Assembly: GCF_041146795.1 (NCBI RefSeq)
Contig: NC_135175.1
Span: 35,809,169 to 35,873,168 of the forward strand
Direction of reading: 5' to 3'
DNA length: 64,000 nt
DNA from: Maylandia zebra
Lineage: Eukaryota; Chordata; Actinopteri; Cichliformes; Cichlidae
Positions 28,901 to 34,274 of this stretch are shown piece after piece. The stretch's first letter is position 1, and each line of letters opens with the position of its first letter. The position numbers were made by a program, and so were the translations under genes. Under the pieces are notes generated by a model that was not told where the DNA came from, made no database searches, and saw only the letters and a program-made list of their open reading frames with translations.

Positions 28901-30925
28901 AATGGGGCCATGTATCGTGAGATTTTGAGCCAAAACCACCTTCCATCAGTGAGAACTTTGAAGATGAAACGAGGCTGGGTCTTCCAACATGACAATGATC
29001 CAAAACACACCGCCCGGGCAACAAAGGAGTGGCTCCGTAAGAAGCATTTGAAAGTCCTGGAGTGGCCTAGCCAGTCTCCAGACCTCAACTCCATAGAAAA
29101 TCTGTGGCGGGAGTTGAAAGTCCGTGTTGCTCGGCGACAGCCTCAAAACATCACTGCTCTCGAGAAGATCTGCATGGAGGAATGGGCCAAAATACCAGCT
29201 ACTGTGTGTGCAAACCTGGTAAAGACCTATAGTAAACGTTTGACCTCTGTTATTGCCAACAAAGGTTATGTTACAAAGTATTGAGTTGTATTTTTGTTAT
29301 TGACCAAATACTTATTTTCCACCCTGATTTACGAATAAATTCTTTACAAATCCTACCATGTGGATTCATGGATTTTTTTTTCACATTCTGTCTCTCACAG
29401 TTGAAGTGTACCTCTGGTGCAAATTACTGACCTCTGTCATCATTTTAGGTGGGGGAACTTGCACAATCAGTGGCTGACTAAATACTTTTTTGCCCCACTG
29501 TAAGCGGTCCGCAGGTGCGCATTCGCTGTCAGAATAGGTGAGCTGGCTTCAAAGAAGTGATGAACGCACAGGGATGTGGTGCAGAATGTGCCGTGAGAAT
29601 CACACAGCAGCGGACAAAAACACTGTTTTATATGCACGCAAACACACGCTGCTACTTCTTATCTGGTGCGTCTTTTATTTTGACAGCGAATGCACACCTG
29701 CAGACCACTTATGTGCAGCCCTGTTAATAAAGGTCAGGCAGGGCTTAGGATGACATTTACAAACAGCAGGGGGCGATAGAGAGCAGCAGACGCCAGGGAA
29801 AAACCAATGAGATGAATTTTGACGCTGTTGGCTCGCCGTAGAATAAAAAGCTTTTGGTGTGAAGACGAAGGAAGGGGCGTGTCCTCTGCAGCGTGTGCTC
29901 TGAGGATGAGGAGAGTGTCTTCACTCTAAGCTGTGAAGGTTAATCCTGAAGGAACAGCTGTGCAGATGTGCCATGAATGTGATTTCTCGCAGCGTTTCAC
30001 GGTCTGAGGCCACTCGCCGTGTTTGATCCGCTCTTCCTGTCTCCGTGCAGATTAAGTTCTCGGTGATGCAGCCCGGCACTCATGTGTGGCCGCACACCGG
30101 GCCGACCAACTGCCGGCTGAGGATGCACCTCGGCCTCGTCATCCCCAAACGTGGCTGCAAGATCCGCTGCACCAACGAGACGCGGTGCGCCGCCCACCTC
30201 CATCGCTCCCGTCCTCCTCCTCCATCATCAACCTCTTCTCCGGCTCTCTTCATTTCCTTTTTTCCTTCATCATGTCTTCCTACTCTCCTCGTTTTGCCTC
30301 CTTTTCTTCTTTCCTCTCCTTGATTTGTCACCTAATTCCTTCTTTGTCCTCTCTAACCTTGTCTCTTTTCCATGTTTCCTATCCTTGCTGTTTCTCTTGT
30401 TCTCCCCTCAATTCAGCCTTTTATGTTTCCTTTTCTTGTCTCGTCATCTTTACTTTCCTCTCTTTGTTTCCTTCTCTTTTCCTTTCCTTACCTTTTGTGT
30501 TTGGTTCTTCTCTGCATGTCTCTTCTCCTTGTGGAGTCCTCCCTTGCTTCCTTCCTTCTGCCCTGTGTCTCCCCACTTGTCTCTTTCTTTATTTCCTCTT
30601 TGTTTCCTTTTCTTGTAACCTTTTCCCCTTCCTGTGCTTCTTGTCATTTCCTTATGTCCTCATTTCATCTCCTAGTTTCACCTCTTTCTCTTATTTCCTC
30701 ATCACCTTGCCTCATTTCCTTCTGTTTTGCTGAGGAAACTCTTGTAAACCCTTCTTTTGCGTCCTTGTCCGCAGGGAGTGGGAGGAAGGTAAAGTCCTCA
30801 TCTTCGACGACTCCTTTGAGCACGAGGTTTGGCAGGAAGCCGACAGTTACCGCCTCATCTTCATCGTGGACGTGTGGCACCCGGAGCTAACGCAGCACCA
30901 GCGCCAGACTCTGAGCCCGATTTAG
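175..30925 (+). CDS. asph: Aspartyl/asparaginyl beta-hydroxylase, multi-isoform gene (5' end outside window)
   Basis: Fe(II)/2-oxoglutarate enzyme of the ER/SR membrane that hydroxylates Asp/Asn in EGF-like domains; the locus also makes short calcium-handling proteins. Full-length exons read here: 175-243, 7695-7742, 7831-7872, 15714-15833, 16308-16343, 17595-17639, 18180-18209, 18289-18321, 18419-18454, 18823-18870, 22334-22420, 22865-22906, 23003-23088, 24643-24729, 24804-24954, 25174-25310, 25430-25528, 26469-26558, 27126-27263, 27346-27481, 27668-27759, 30051-30184, 30775-30925. The phase is continuous throughout. The first exon carries a canonical EF-hand loop ([12 protein letters not shown]). 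Exon 7695-7742 reads [16 protein letters not shown], like the human DDEFLMATD stretch. Luminal exons from 7695 to 22906 are acidic and Pro/Glu-rich and all phase 1-1, so each could be skipped without frameshift. Cytosolic and transmembrane exons lie left of the window. Exact use of the small luminal exons is inferred; the exons from 23003 onward are very secure. Confidence 0.95.
244..249 (+). promoter_or_regulatory. asph: Probable non-canonical GC splice donor of the EF-hand exon
   Basis: After the codons for AKVLL the exon ends with a single G, followed by GCAAGT instead of GTAAGT. Phase 1 here matches every candidate downstream acceptor exon (2735, 7170, 7695). The nearest GT-type alternative, at 248, would give the wrong phase. 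GCAAGT is the usual consensus of minor GC-AG introns. Confidence 0.7.
2735..2988 (+). CDS. asph: Alternative terminal exon of asph, humbug/junctate-like short isoform
   Basis: An acceptor (tcttccgtcag) precedes a phase-1 exon that continues the EF-hand exon as [20 protein letters not shown], then [19 protein letters not shown], an acidic Glu-run and the end GVILDLQNQ, with TAG at 2986-2988. From memory this closely resembles the C terminus of the short mammalian ASPH isoforms ([21 protein letters not shown]). Such isoforms keep the transmembrane and EF-hand part but lack the hydroxylase and have been linked to store-operated calcium entry. An AATAAA follows at 3104. A GT at 2876-2877 inside the exon offers an internal donor, so partial use as an internal exon is possible. 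Identity is strong; expression is inferred. Confidence 0.85.
3104..3109 (+). promoter_or_regulatory. Polyadenylation signal AATAAA for the short asph isoform
   Basis: Canonical hexamer 116 bases after the stop of the humbug/junctate-like terminal exon, in a plausible position to end that transcript. Confidence 0.5.
4532..5458. mobile_element. piggyBac-like non-autonomous element (MITE), about 0.9 kb
   Basis: The segment is bounded by TTAA on both sides (4532-4535 and 5455-5458). The termini are imperfectly inverted: TTAACCCTTTAGAGCC at the left and, reading inward on the other strand, TTAACCCTTTAAGACC at the right. TTAA target duplication and CCC-starting termini are the piggyBac hallmark. 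The interior is AT-rich with no transposase; the open frame 4777-5124 has no recognisable domain. It lies in an asph intron. Confidence 0.6.
5933..6277. mobile_element. hAT-type MITE
   Basis: Starts CAGTGTTTCCCAAC and ends GTTGGGAAACACTG, an exact 14-bp terminal inverted repeat; the subterminal CACGGCACA motifs are also mirrored. The 8-bp flanks (gattagag, acctagag) share five bases, as expected of an aged hAT target duplication. No coding capacity. Intronic in asph. Confidence 0.75.
6692..6851. repeat. Foldback repeat with 42-bp inverted arms
   Basis: The left arm 6692-6733 and right arm 6810-6851 are inverted copies with only a few mismatches, separated by about 76 bases. The flanks (GAAACGTCTTCAACAAAA, then GATGACCTGGGTGACTGAG) look like a repeat I recall as common in fish genomes. 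It would form a long hairpin in asph pre-mRNA. The family name is unknown to me. Confidence 0.6.
7170..7208 (+). CDS. asph: Small basic exon, junctin-like continuation of the EF-hand exon
   Basis: Acceptor aaccctgcag at the left and donor gtatct at the right; 39 bases, phase 1-1. Joined to the EF-hand exon it reads [16 protein letters not shown]. Mammalian junctin, a short product of the same locus that binds calsequestrin and triadin in the SR, also continues this exon with LLE followed by a Lys/Arg-rich stretch. Its position before the long charged terminal exon at 9103 fits a junctin-type transcript. Very short, so homology alone is weak; splice signals and phase carry the call. Confidence 0.6.
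7695..7872 (+). CDS. asph: Two small luminal exons of asph
   Basis: Exon 7695-7742 (16 codons) encodes [16 protein letters not shown], matching the mammalian DDEFLMATD region. Exon 7831-7872 (14 codons) encodes [14 protein letters not shown]. Both are phase 1-1 with AG acceptors and GTAGTG or GTACTA donors. They belong to the acidic luminal linker between the membrane anchor and the hydroxylase and can be skipped without frameshift. Confidence 0.7.
8155..8320 (+). mobile_element. 3' end of a non-LTR retroposon
   Basis: Ends in CCCTCGGGATGAATAAAGTA followed by repeated ATTCTG, the typical 3' tail of fish LINE copies; a similar tail occurs near 54717 and, on the opposite strand, near 19409. 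The body is short and degraded, so the left limit is approximate. Confidence 0.55.
8667..8757 (+). CDS. Possible additional asph exon (uncertain)
   Basis: After ttctcttccacaag a 90-base stretch is open only in the phase used by the other asph luminal exons ([20 protein letters not shown] and about ten further residues) and is followed by AG-GTAGGA. All visible donors would leave phase 2, or phase 0 with weak sites, unlike the other phase-1 cassettes, so it could be a decayed or misread exon. No clear mammalian counterpart recalled. Confidence 0.3.
9103..11300 (+). CDS. asph: Long charged terminal exon, junctin-like ER/K repeat protein segment
   Basis: From the acceptor cacctcaagcctcag the frame is open for about 732 codons to TGA at 11298-11300; an in-frame ATG is at 9123, but phase 1 at the acceptor matches the asph exons, so I read it as a spliced terminal exon. 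After about 190 residues of Glu/Lys/Arg-rich helix come about 30 near-identical 10- or 12-residue units ([10 protein letters not shown] and [13 protein letters not shown] varying with V), then a degenerate charged stretch and the tail [16 protein letters not shown] follows at 11482. Mammalian junctin ends in a Lys/Glu-rich (KEKE) luminal domain from the same locus; this would be a greatly enlarged version. Predicted structure is a single alpha helix or coiled coil. The alternative is an unrelated intronic gene starting at 9123. Transcript evidence is needed to settle its N terminus. Confidence 0.65.
9711..10700 (+). repeat. Coding minisatellite of 30- and 36-bp units
   Basis: About 30 almost identical purine-rich units, gaaagactagagaaagaaag followed by gRtcgccaag, some with an extra gaRaag hexamer. 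Every unit length is a multiple of three, so copy-number change keeps the frame. Nucleotide identity among units is far higher than among the flanking degenerate repeats at 9300-9700 and 10700-11100, indicating recent expansion or homogenisation. Confidence 0.95.
11482..11487 (+). promoter_or_regulatory. Polyadenylation signal AATAAA after the ER/K terminal exon
   Basis: Hexamer 182 bases past the TGA at 11298-11300, supporting use of that exon as a transcript 3' end. Confidence 0.45.
12450..12523 (+). tRNA. tRNA-Ile (AAU anticodon), possibly decaying
   Basis: 74 bases, GGCCGGTTAGC through GTACGGGCCA, with D arm AGCTCAGCTGGTTAGAGC and anticodon loop CTAATAA. The T loop reads GTCGACC instead of TTCGACC, breaking the conserved TTC of the B box, so transcription may be impaired. 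It sits on the sense strand in an asph intron. Confidence 0.8.
12650..12852 (+). pseudogene. Two decayed tRNA-Ile relics in tandem
   Basis: Segment 12650-12713 keeps a T-arm-like CAAGGTCACAGGTTTGACTC and a degraded D region. Segment 12781-12852 keeps TTAGCTCTG, GAGCGTGGTGCTAGTAATGG and GGGTTCAGTCC, plainly an eroded tRNA-Ile. With the gene at 12450 they form a run of three at about 130-200 bp spacing. Confidence 0.6.
13923..13990. repeat. (CA)n microsatellite
   Basis: Uninterrupted AC dinucleotides, about 34 copies, in an asph intron. Confidence 0.98.
14648..14721 (+). tRNA. tRNA-Ile (AAU anticodon)
   Basis: 74 bases with all conserved features: GGCCGGTTAGCTCAGCAGGT, loop CTAATAA, CGCCAAGGTCACGGGTTCGA and acceptor GTACGGGCCA with A73. 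Intact A and B boxes make this the best candidate for a functional gene among the tRNA-Ile copies here. Confidence 0.9.
15345..15460. mobile_element. Short teleost retroposon fragment
   Basis: Contains CAGACTGGCGAGCTGTCCAG, GTACCCGCCTCTCGCCC and GATAAGCTCCAGCAACCCTG, matching a very common fish LINE 3' segment as I recall it. A second relic of the same kind seeds the GGAT satellite at 20298. Confidence 0.5.
15714..18870 (+). CDS. asph: asph luminal cassette exons (seven)
   Basis: Exons 15714-15833, 16308-16343, 17595-17639, 18180-18209, 18289-18321, 18419-18454 and 18823-18870, all phase 1-1 with multiples of three bases. They encode acidic, Pro/Ser-rich sequence, for example [43 protein letters not shown] and ANTIDTTG. 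Sequence of this linker diverges fast between vertebrates, so the calls rest on splice signals and phase. For the first, an AG at 15727-15728 is an alternative acceptor in the same frame. Confidence 0.65.
16241..16297. repeat. (GT)n microsatellite abutting an exon acceptor
   Basis: GT dinucleotides ending 10 bases before the asph cassette exon at 16308; in RNA this is a UG repeat where the polypyrimidine tract should be. Confidence 0.97.
17449..17561. repeat. (GT)n microsatellite
   Basis: GT repeat with a few CT interruptions, about 33 bases upstream of the asph exon at 17595. Confidence 0.97.
19245..19318 (-). tRNA. tRNA-Ile-like gene (AAU anticodon)
   Basis: The minus strand reads GGCCAGTTAGCTCAGCTGGT, loop CTAATAA, GTGGGTTCAAGCCCC and end ACTGGTCA. 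The length is 74, but the D arm 3' side is GCGTGTGG instead of AGAGCGTGG and the T loop has TTCAAGC, so function is uncertain. Antisense to asph. Confidence 0.7.
19409..20165 (-). mobile_element. 3' part of a LINE (Rex1/CR1-like), interrupted by a hAT MITE
   Basis: On the minus strand the tail reads AATAAAGTATCCTGATTCTG. Segments 19409-19660 and 20067-20160 (GGCCACAACAGACTCATAGA, GATGCTGAAGGACCTCAGCC) match a familiar fish LINE 3' region and are split by the insertion at 19669-20058. Confidence 0.6.
19669..20058. mobile_element. hAT-type MITE nested in a LINE
   Basis: Begins CAGCGGTCCCCAACC and ends GGTCGGGGACCGCTG (15-bp terminal inverted repeat, one mismatch). No transposase frame. The interruption of the surrounding LINE dates it as the younger insertion. 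Confidence 0.75.
20298..22001. repeat. 1.7-kb GGAT/GGAGGGT satellite
   Basis: Tandem GGAT tetramers interspersed with GGAGGGT and GGGTGGGT variants, strongly G-rich on the plus strand. It starts right after GACTCCAGCCTCTGCAACCC, a LINE 3' end that normally carries a short TGGA tail. Long minus-strand Ile-His-Pro-Ser frames across it are by-products of the repeat. Confidence 0.97.
22334..22906 (+). CDS. asph: asph luminal exons upstream of the basic linker
   Basis: Exon 22334-22420 ([20 protein letters not shown], then TPKQTEAE) and exon 22865-22906 ([13 protein letters not shown]), phase 1-1. They match the Glu-rich stretch that precedes [10 protein letters not shown] in mammalian ASPH. Strong acceptors (ctgctttcag, gtccgtccag) and GTGAGC or GTGCAA donors. 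Confidence 0.8.
23003..30925 (+). CDS. asph: asph exons for the TPR-like linker and oxygenase domain
   Basis: These eleven exons encode the conserved C-terminal half. It begins with a basic [18 protein letters not shown] segment (the usual junction into the TPR-like repeats), continues through [21 protein letters not shown] and [14 protein letters not shown], and ends in the jelly-roll oxygenase. Visible catalytic features are the [18 protein letters not shown] segment, whose RMHL histidine is an iron ligand, and SFEHEVWQ, whose histidine is the second ligand; YRLIFIVD supplies the arginine that binds the 2-oxoglutarate carboxylate. As in the known family, Gly follows RMHL where most 2OG oxygenases have Asp/Glu, so iron is held by two His only. 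The stop TAG is at 30923-30925 after LSPI. The intron 27760-30050 hosts an intact Tc1-like transposon. No coding lesion is visible, so this is likely a functional enzyme. Confidence 0.96.
23646..24485 (-). mobile_element. Decayed, internally deleted Tc1-like element
   Basis: The left end, ACCAGTCAGGAGTTTGGACA, is a Tc1-type terminal sequence. The minus strand at 24160-24260 encodes a transposase start, [20 protein letters not shown] then [13 protein letters not shown], the first helix-turn-helix, and then breaks off. The catalytic part is missing and the right terminal repeat is degraded. Boundaries are approximate. Confidence 0.75.
25037..25070 (-). pseudogene. tRNA-Ile 3' fragment
   Basis: Plus-strand TGGCCAGTATGGGGCTTGAA is the reverse complement of a tRNA-Ile acceptor and T arm; the anticodon and D arms are missing. 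Confidence 0.55.
25750..26385 (-). mobile_element. 5'-truncated LINE 3' end
   Basis: The minus strand encodes the last part of a reverse-transcriptase protein: [20 protein letters not shown], then [17 protein letters not shown], typical of CR1/Rex1-like ORF2 C termini. This is followed by an AT-rich 3' UTR with a TA/CA microsatellite (25857-25913) and a tail near AATAAAGTTCTATCTTATC. It lies antisense in an asph intron. Confidence 0.75.
26702..27085 (-). pseudogene. Decayed tRNA-Ile copies in a duplicated block
   Basis: 27030-27085 is a tRNA-Ile lacking its D arm (anticodon region GCGTTATTAGCACCACGCTC as read on plus). 26702-26753 is an older relic (CGTGTTATTAGTATCACACT). The DNA between about 26820 and 27030 resembles 19075-19245 next to the tRNA at 19245: both contain GTGGCCCAGATGAAGACTC and CAGTGAAGGAGCT, then AAGTTACACATCATG. 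Together these indicate copying of a tRNA-plus-flank unit. Confidence 0.6.
27897..29500 (+). mobile_element. Complete Tc1/mariner transposon with 200-bp inverted repeats
   Basis: 1604 bases flanked by TA on both sides (27895-27896, 29501-29502). The termini, CAGTGGGGCAAAAAAGTATT, are inverted copies over 200 bases (27897-28096 and 29301-29500) with only about two differences visible. It contains one uninterrupted transposase gene. It lies in the asph intron 27760-30050, in the same orientation as the gene. Near-identity of the repeats and the open frame argue for a recent insertion. Confidence 0.96.
28262..29284 (+). CDS. Tc1-family transposase, intact, DD34E
   Basis: 340 residues, the normal length for the family. 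It catalyses excision and TA-targeted reinsertion of the element. The N terminus, [20 protein letters not shown], starts the first helix-turn-helix of the paired-like DNA-binding region; [11 protein letters not shown] is the GRPR-like linker; the second HTH follows. Catalytic residues are D in [13 protein letters not shown] in [12 protein letters not shown] and E in [11 protein letters not shown], with 34 residues between the second D and E. The glycine-rich box [11 protein letters not shown] is present. No stop or frameshift is seen, so it could be active; activity itself is not shown by sequence. Confidence 0.95.
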   Translation: MAKTKELSKDTRKSIVDLHQTGKSESTIGKQLGVKKSTVGAIIRKWKTYKTTDNLPRSGAPRKISSRGVKMIMRTVSKDPRTTRGDLVNDLQRAGTKVTKVTISNTLQRQGIKSRSARRVPLLKPVHVQARLKFAREHMDDTAEDWENVMWSDETKVELFGINSTRRVWRKKNTELHPKNTIPTVKHGGGNIMLWGCFSAKGTGRLIRVKDRMNGAMYREILSQNHLPSVRTLKMKRGWVFQHDNDPKHTARATKEWLRKKHLKVLEWPSQSPDLNSIENLWRELKVRVARRQPQNITALEKICMEEWAKIPATVCANLVKTYSKRLTSVIANKGYVTKY

Positions 30926-31250
30926 ACCGGCCAGAACCGGCAGGCGGTGGCGGGAGGGCGAATCGCAGGAGAGGATGGAGGCGGGGTTTCTTCTTCTTCT
31001 GTGGTTCAAACAGCTGCAAACACTGACAGTCTGTGTGAGCCGGGCTGAGGTGTCTGTTTGCTCGCGTGTGGATAAACTACTAAAGACGGTCGAAGGACCA
31101 AACATCAGCCTGAAGGATGGACGCGTCGTTGTTCGGGGTCATACTACTGACTGCCATCAAACTGAACTCATACGGTACTCGATTAAACCGGAACGGACCG
31201 GATCGCCGCGGCATTACAGATCGTTCTGCTCTGAAGAAAGACACGAAACT

Positions 31251-31256
<6 letters not shown>

Positions 31257-31281
<25 letters not shown>

Positions 31282-31282
31282 C
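31257..31282. repeat. (GT)n microsatellite in asph 3' UTR
   Basis: About 13 GT dinucleotides, 330 bases after the asph stop codon. Confidence 0.9.
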
Positions 31283-31484
31283 TCAACGTAAAACACTAAA
31301 ACGTCCGTCGAGTGGATTCAAAGCAGCTCAGTAACAGCGTGAAACAAGAAGCCTTAACTTTAGCTCGACCACGATGCATTTTATTTTCCATCCAGGCGGG
31401 TTTTTAATTTCACTCTTTCATCACTTTTGCACAATAACACGGTCACGCGGGGTGTCACAGAAGAGGATTTATATTTGTATTAAA

Positions 31485-31499
31485 AATAAAAACAATAAA
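31485..31499 (+). promoter_or_regulatory. Polyadenylation signals of full-length asph
   Basis: AATAAA at 31485-31490 and again at 31494-31499, about 560 bases past the asph stop at 30925; a reasonable 3' end. Confidence 0.5.
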
Positions 31500-31599
31500 A
31501 ACATGAACAAGTCTCTGATTCTGTTTGTTCGTCTGACTTTCTTCCATTCCTTTGTTCTTCAGCTGATCTTACGGCGGCGGTGAAAGTGTTTGAAGGTGT

Positions 31600-33960
31600 G
31601 CTGGCTCTGGTTCCTCGTGCTGTGCTCCAGCTCGTCCGTCACGGGATTATTTTAATCCTGAAAAGACTGAAACCTGGAGGCTGTGAAGCCTGTGCTCTCC
31701 AGCCCCGTTAGCCAGGCGTACAAACGGCACATACCTTATTATGACTAAAGAAGGAAAAAAGTCGGGTTTACAGCCAAAAATAATTCAGTCGACCCTTCAA
31801 AATAAAAGACACACTGTCAAAATAAAGCACACTGAGCAGTTTTGGTGTAAATGTTTACTTCTTTACATTCATTGAAAGGAAATACATTACGTTGGAGTCG
31901 AGTGGAGATCGGGTGTAGCCCTGATGACGAATCGTACACACTGCAAAAAAATCTGACAAAGTCACCGTTGTGTTTTTTACAAATACTCGACGGTATGTCC
32001 AGAGAAAAATCATCGACCTGCATGTTAAACTGAAACCTGAATCTTCTCTGCTGCAGGAAGTGAATCGACTTCAAAAATCTCAGGATAACATTTTAGCCCG
32101 GTGTGTCACTTTTTTGCAGTGCAATAATACTAATAACAATAATATTAATAATAATATACAATCTTCAAATACATTAGATTAAAAAACAACAAACAATGTT
32201 TTCCTTCACTGCAGGAGAGGTTAAAGGTGAGAGTTTGGCATCCTGTGGTTTCTCCACAGCAAAATCATTCCATGCATGTGATCCAGAGCTTTTATTTTGA
32301 AATGCCTGTGCAAAGTGGAAATAGGTGAAACTATTCTACCAAAGTGAAGTCTCCTTCACGCCAGCCTCGCTGGCTGAGCCGCGGGAACGTTCCCGCCTGC
32401 ACTTACTTTCTTTCCTACGGAGATTTTCCCAAAGCTGCAGAAAGATTTGGCTCAAATTAAACAGTTTTCATTCATATTTAGGTAAAGATCATAAAAACTA
32501 AAAGTTTATTTTCACATTCAGAGGTTTGAAGGTTGGGTTTCACCAAAAAGGATTTCCTTTAAACAGACTCGCCTTTAAATTTATTCAAAATGTTTCTTTA
32601 AAGCAGCTTTTACTGCAGCCCCACTGGGGGGCAGCAGAGCATGCTCTGCATTTCTGACATCTGAACTGGTATCTGTCTCCACGCCATCAATTTAGTACTG
32701 GGTGTCTTTTTGCCCCGTTTTTGGTCTCCACCACCTCCAGAGGGAAGCATTTATCTGTTTAGCTGCTGAGAAGCCACAGAGGCTTTTTCTTAAAGATTCA
32801 GACGTGCAGTGATGTCAACAATAAACCCAAGATGTTCAATTATTATGTAATTAAAACGCTATTTTATTCTTGATATTATTAAAGATTTCGAGTTGTTTAA
32901 TTTACTATCAGCTGTATACTGCAGCAGTAACAAATGGGTGGGTGTAAGCTTAGCAATACATTTAATAGCTACACTACAAAAATATCTTATGTGCTAAATA
33001 TAATAACCCTATGTAGATTTTTAGCGATAATAAATCTTTAATGTGATCTAAAACATTTAAAAATGTCTCATATTTTCGTTTTTATCTCCACTGTTACTCA
33101 GACACGTCGCAGATCTGTTCAGTGATAGAAAAACTGACATGTGAATTATAAAGTACATTTGCTTTTATTTGATGAAATCCCAGAAAAGATCCAGATATAA
33201 CGCTGCTAATTTAATTAACTTGCACAAATGTGCATTATTGCTCATAAAAAGCTTTTCGAGTTATGACTCGATGAAACACAGACGTGAAGCAGCAGTGACT
33301 CACATATCGCTACGACGATGTTTGGCTTTTTGGATAAACGACCAAAACAATCTGAAAATAACTGTCTGCAGAACTTCCTTGAAAATAAGCACGATTTTAA
33401 GTTTCCTTCGGTATCGCAGTAACCCAGCAACAGCTACCTGCACATTTATGCACACACTGCGAACAGTAACTGCTAATACTGAATTCAGCTATTGGACTGA
33501 TTCCATGGCAACCTTGTACTTCCTGTTTTTATCCCTGGAAGCAAAATGGGAACAGTAGTTTTCTTTGTGAGAAAACTAAATAACAGAAGGATTTAATGTT
33601 GTGACTGAATGTTGTCTCTGTTTAAATGAACCTTGTTGGTGCAACCCTCTCAAATCTAAATTTGATTGTAACTGTTTCTCCATAGCAACGTCTTTGTGAG
33701 GTTTTACATAAAGTTTCAACTCTGTCACATTTGGCCCTTTTTGTTTGTTTCTGACTCTGTTCACAGAAACTTCATCCTGTCGCGTATCTGAAGTCATGAG
33801 ATAAACGCCGCTGGTGCACAACAGGCGATGACACAAACACACACACGTTTGATTTGTGTGTTTGTATTGCTGCTGTTTGTTGTTGTGAACATCAGGACAG
33901 ATACTGCTGGCTGGAGAGAGGCTCAGCTGAGAGGCATTAGACGGCTCAGAGACAGGTCAG

Positions 33961-34018
<58 letters not shown>

Positions 34019-34023
34019 TGTGT
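31600..34023. other. Convergent intergenic DNA between asph and clvs1
   Basis: No gene seen. It should hold the clvs1 3' UTR (minus strand). A (GT)n microsatellite at 33963-34022 ends immediately beside the clvs1 stop codon, so the clvs1 message would carry a CA repeat at the start of its 3' UTR. The rest is AT-rich with no clear repeat family. Confidence 0.6.
33963..34022. repeat. (GT)n microsatellite
   Basis: About 29 GT dinucleotides with two GC interruptions near the right end. Confidence 0.97.
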
Positions 34024-34196
34024 TCAGTCCAGGGCCAGTAGCGGTGTGCTGGTCTCTCTGTCCGTCTGTCGCAGAGTTCCTGGTTCCACCGCCGACTGAG
34101 ACCTGAAACACAAACTCCTCCCATGAGATGACCAGCACACAGACTGTATATGAAAGATGGACATCCCACTGATTCAGCAAGCTAACAGAATACAGA

Positions 34197-34274
<78 letters not shown>

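Noticed and set aside
28243..29094. 283-codon minus-strand frame
   Set aside because: Antisense shadow of the Tc1 transposase gene.
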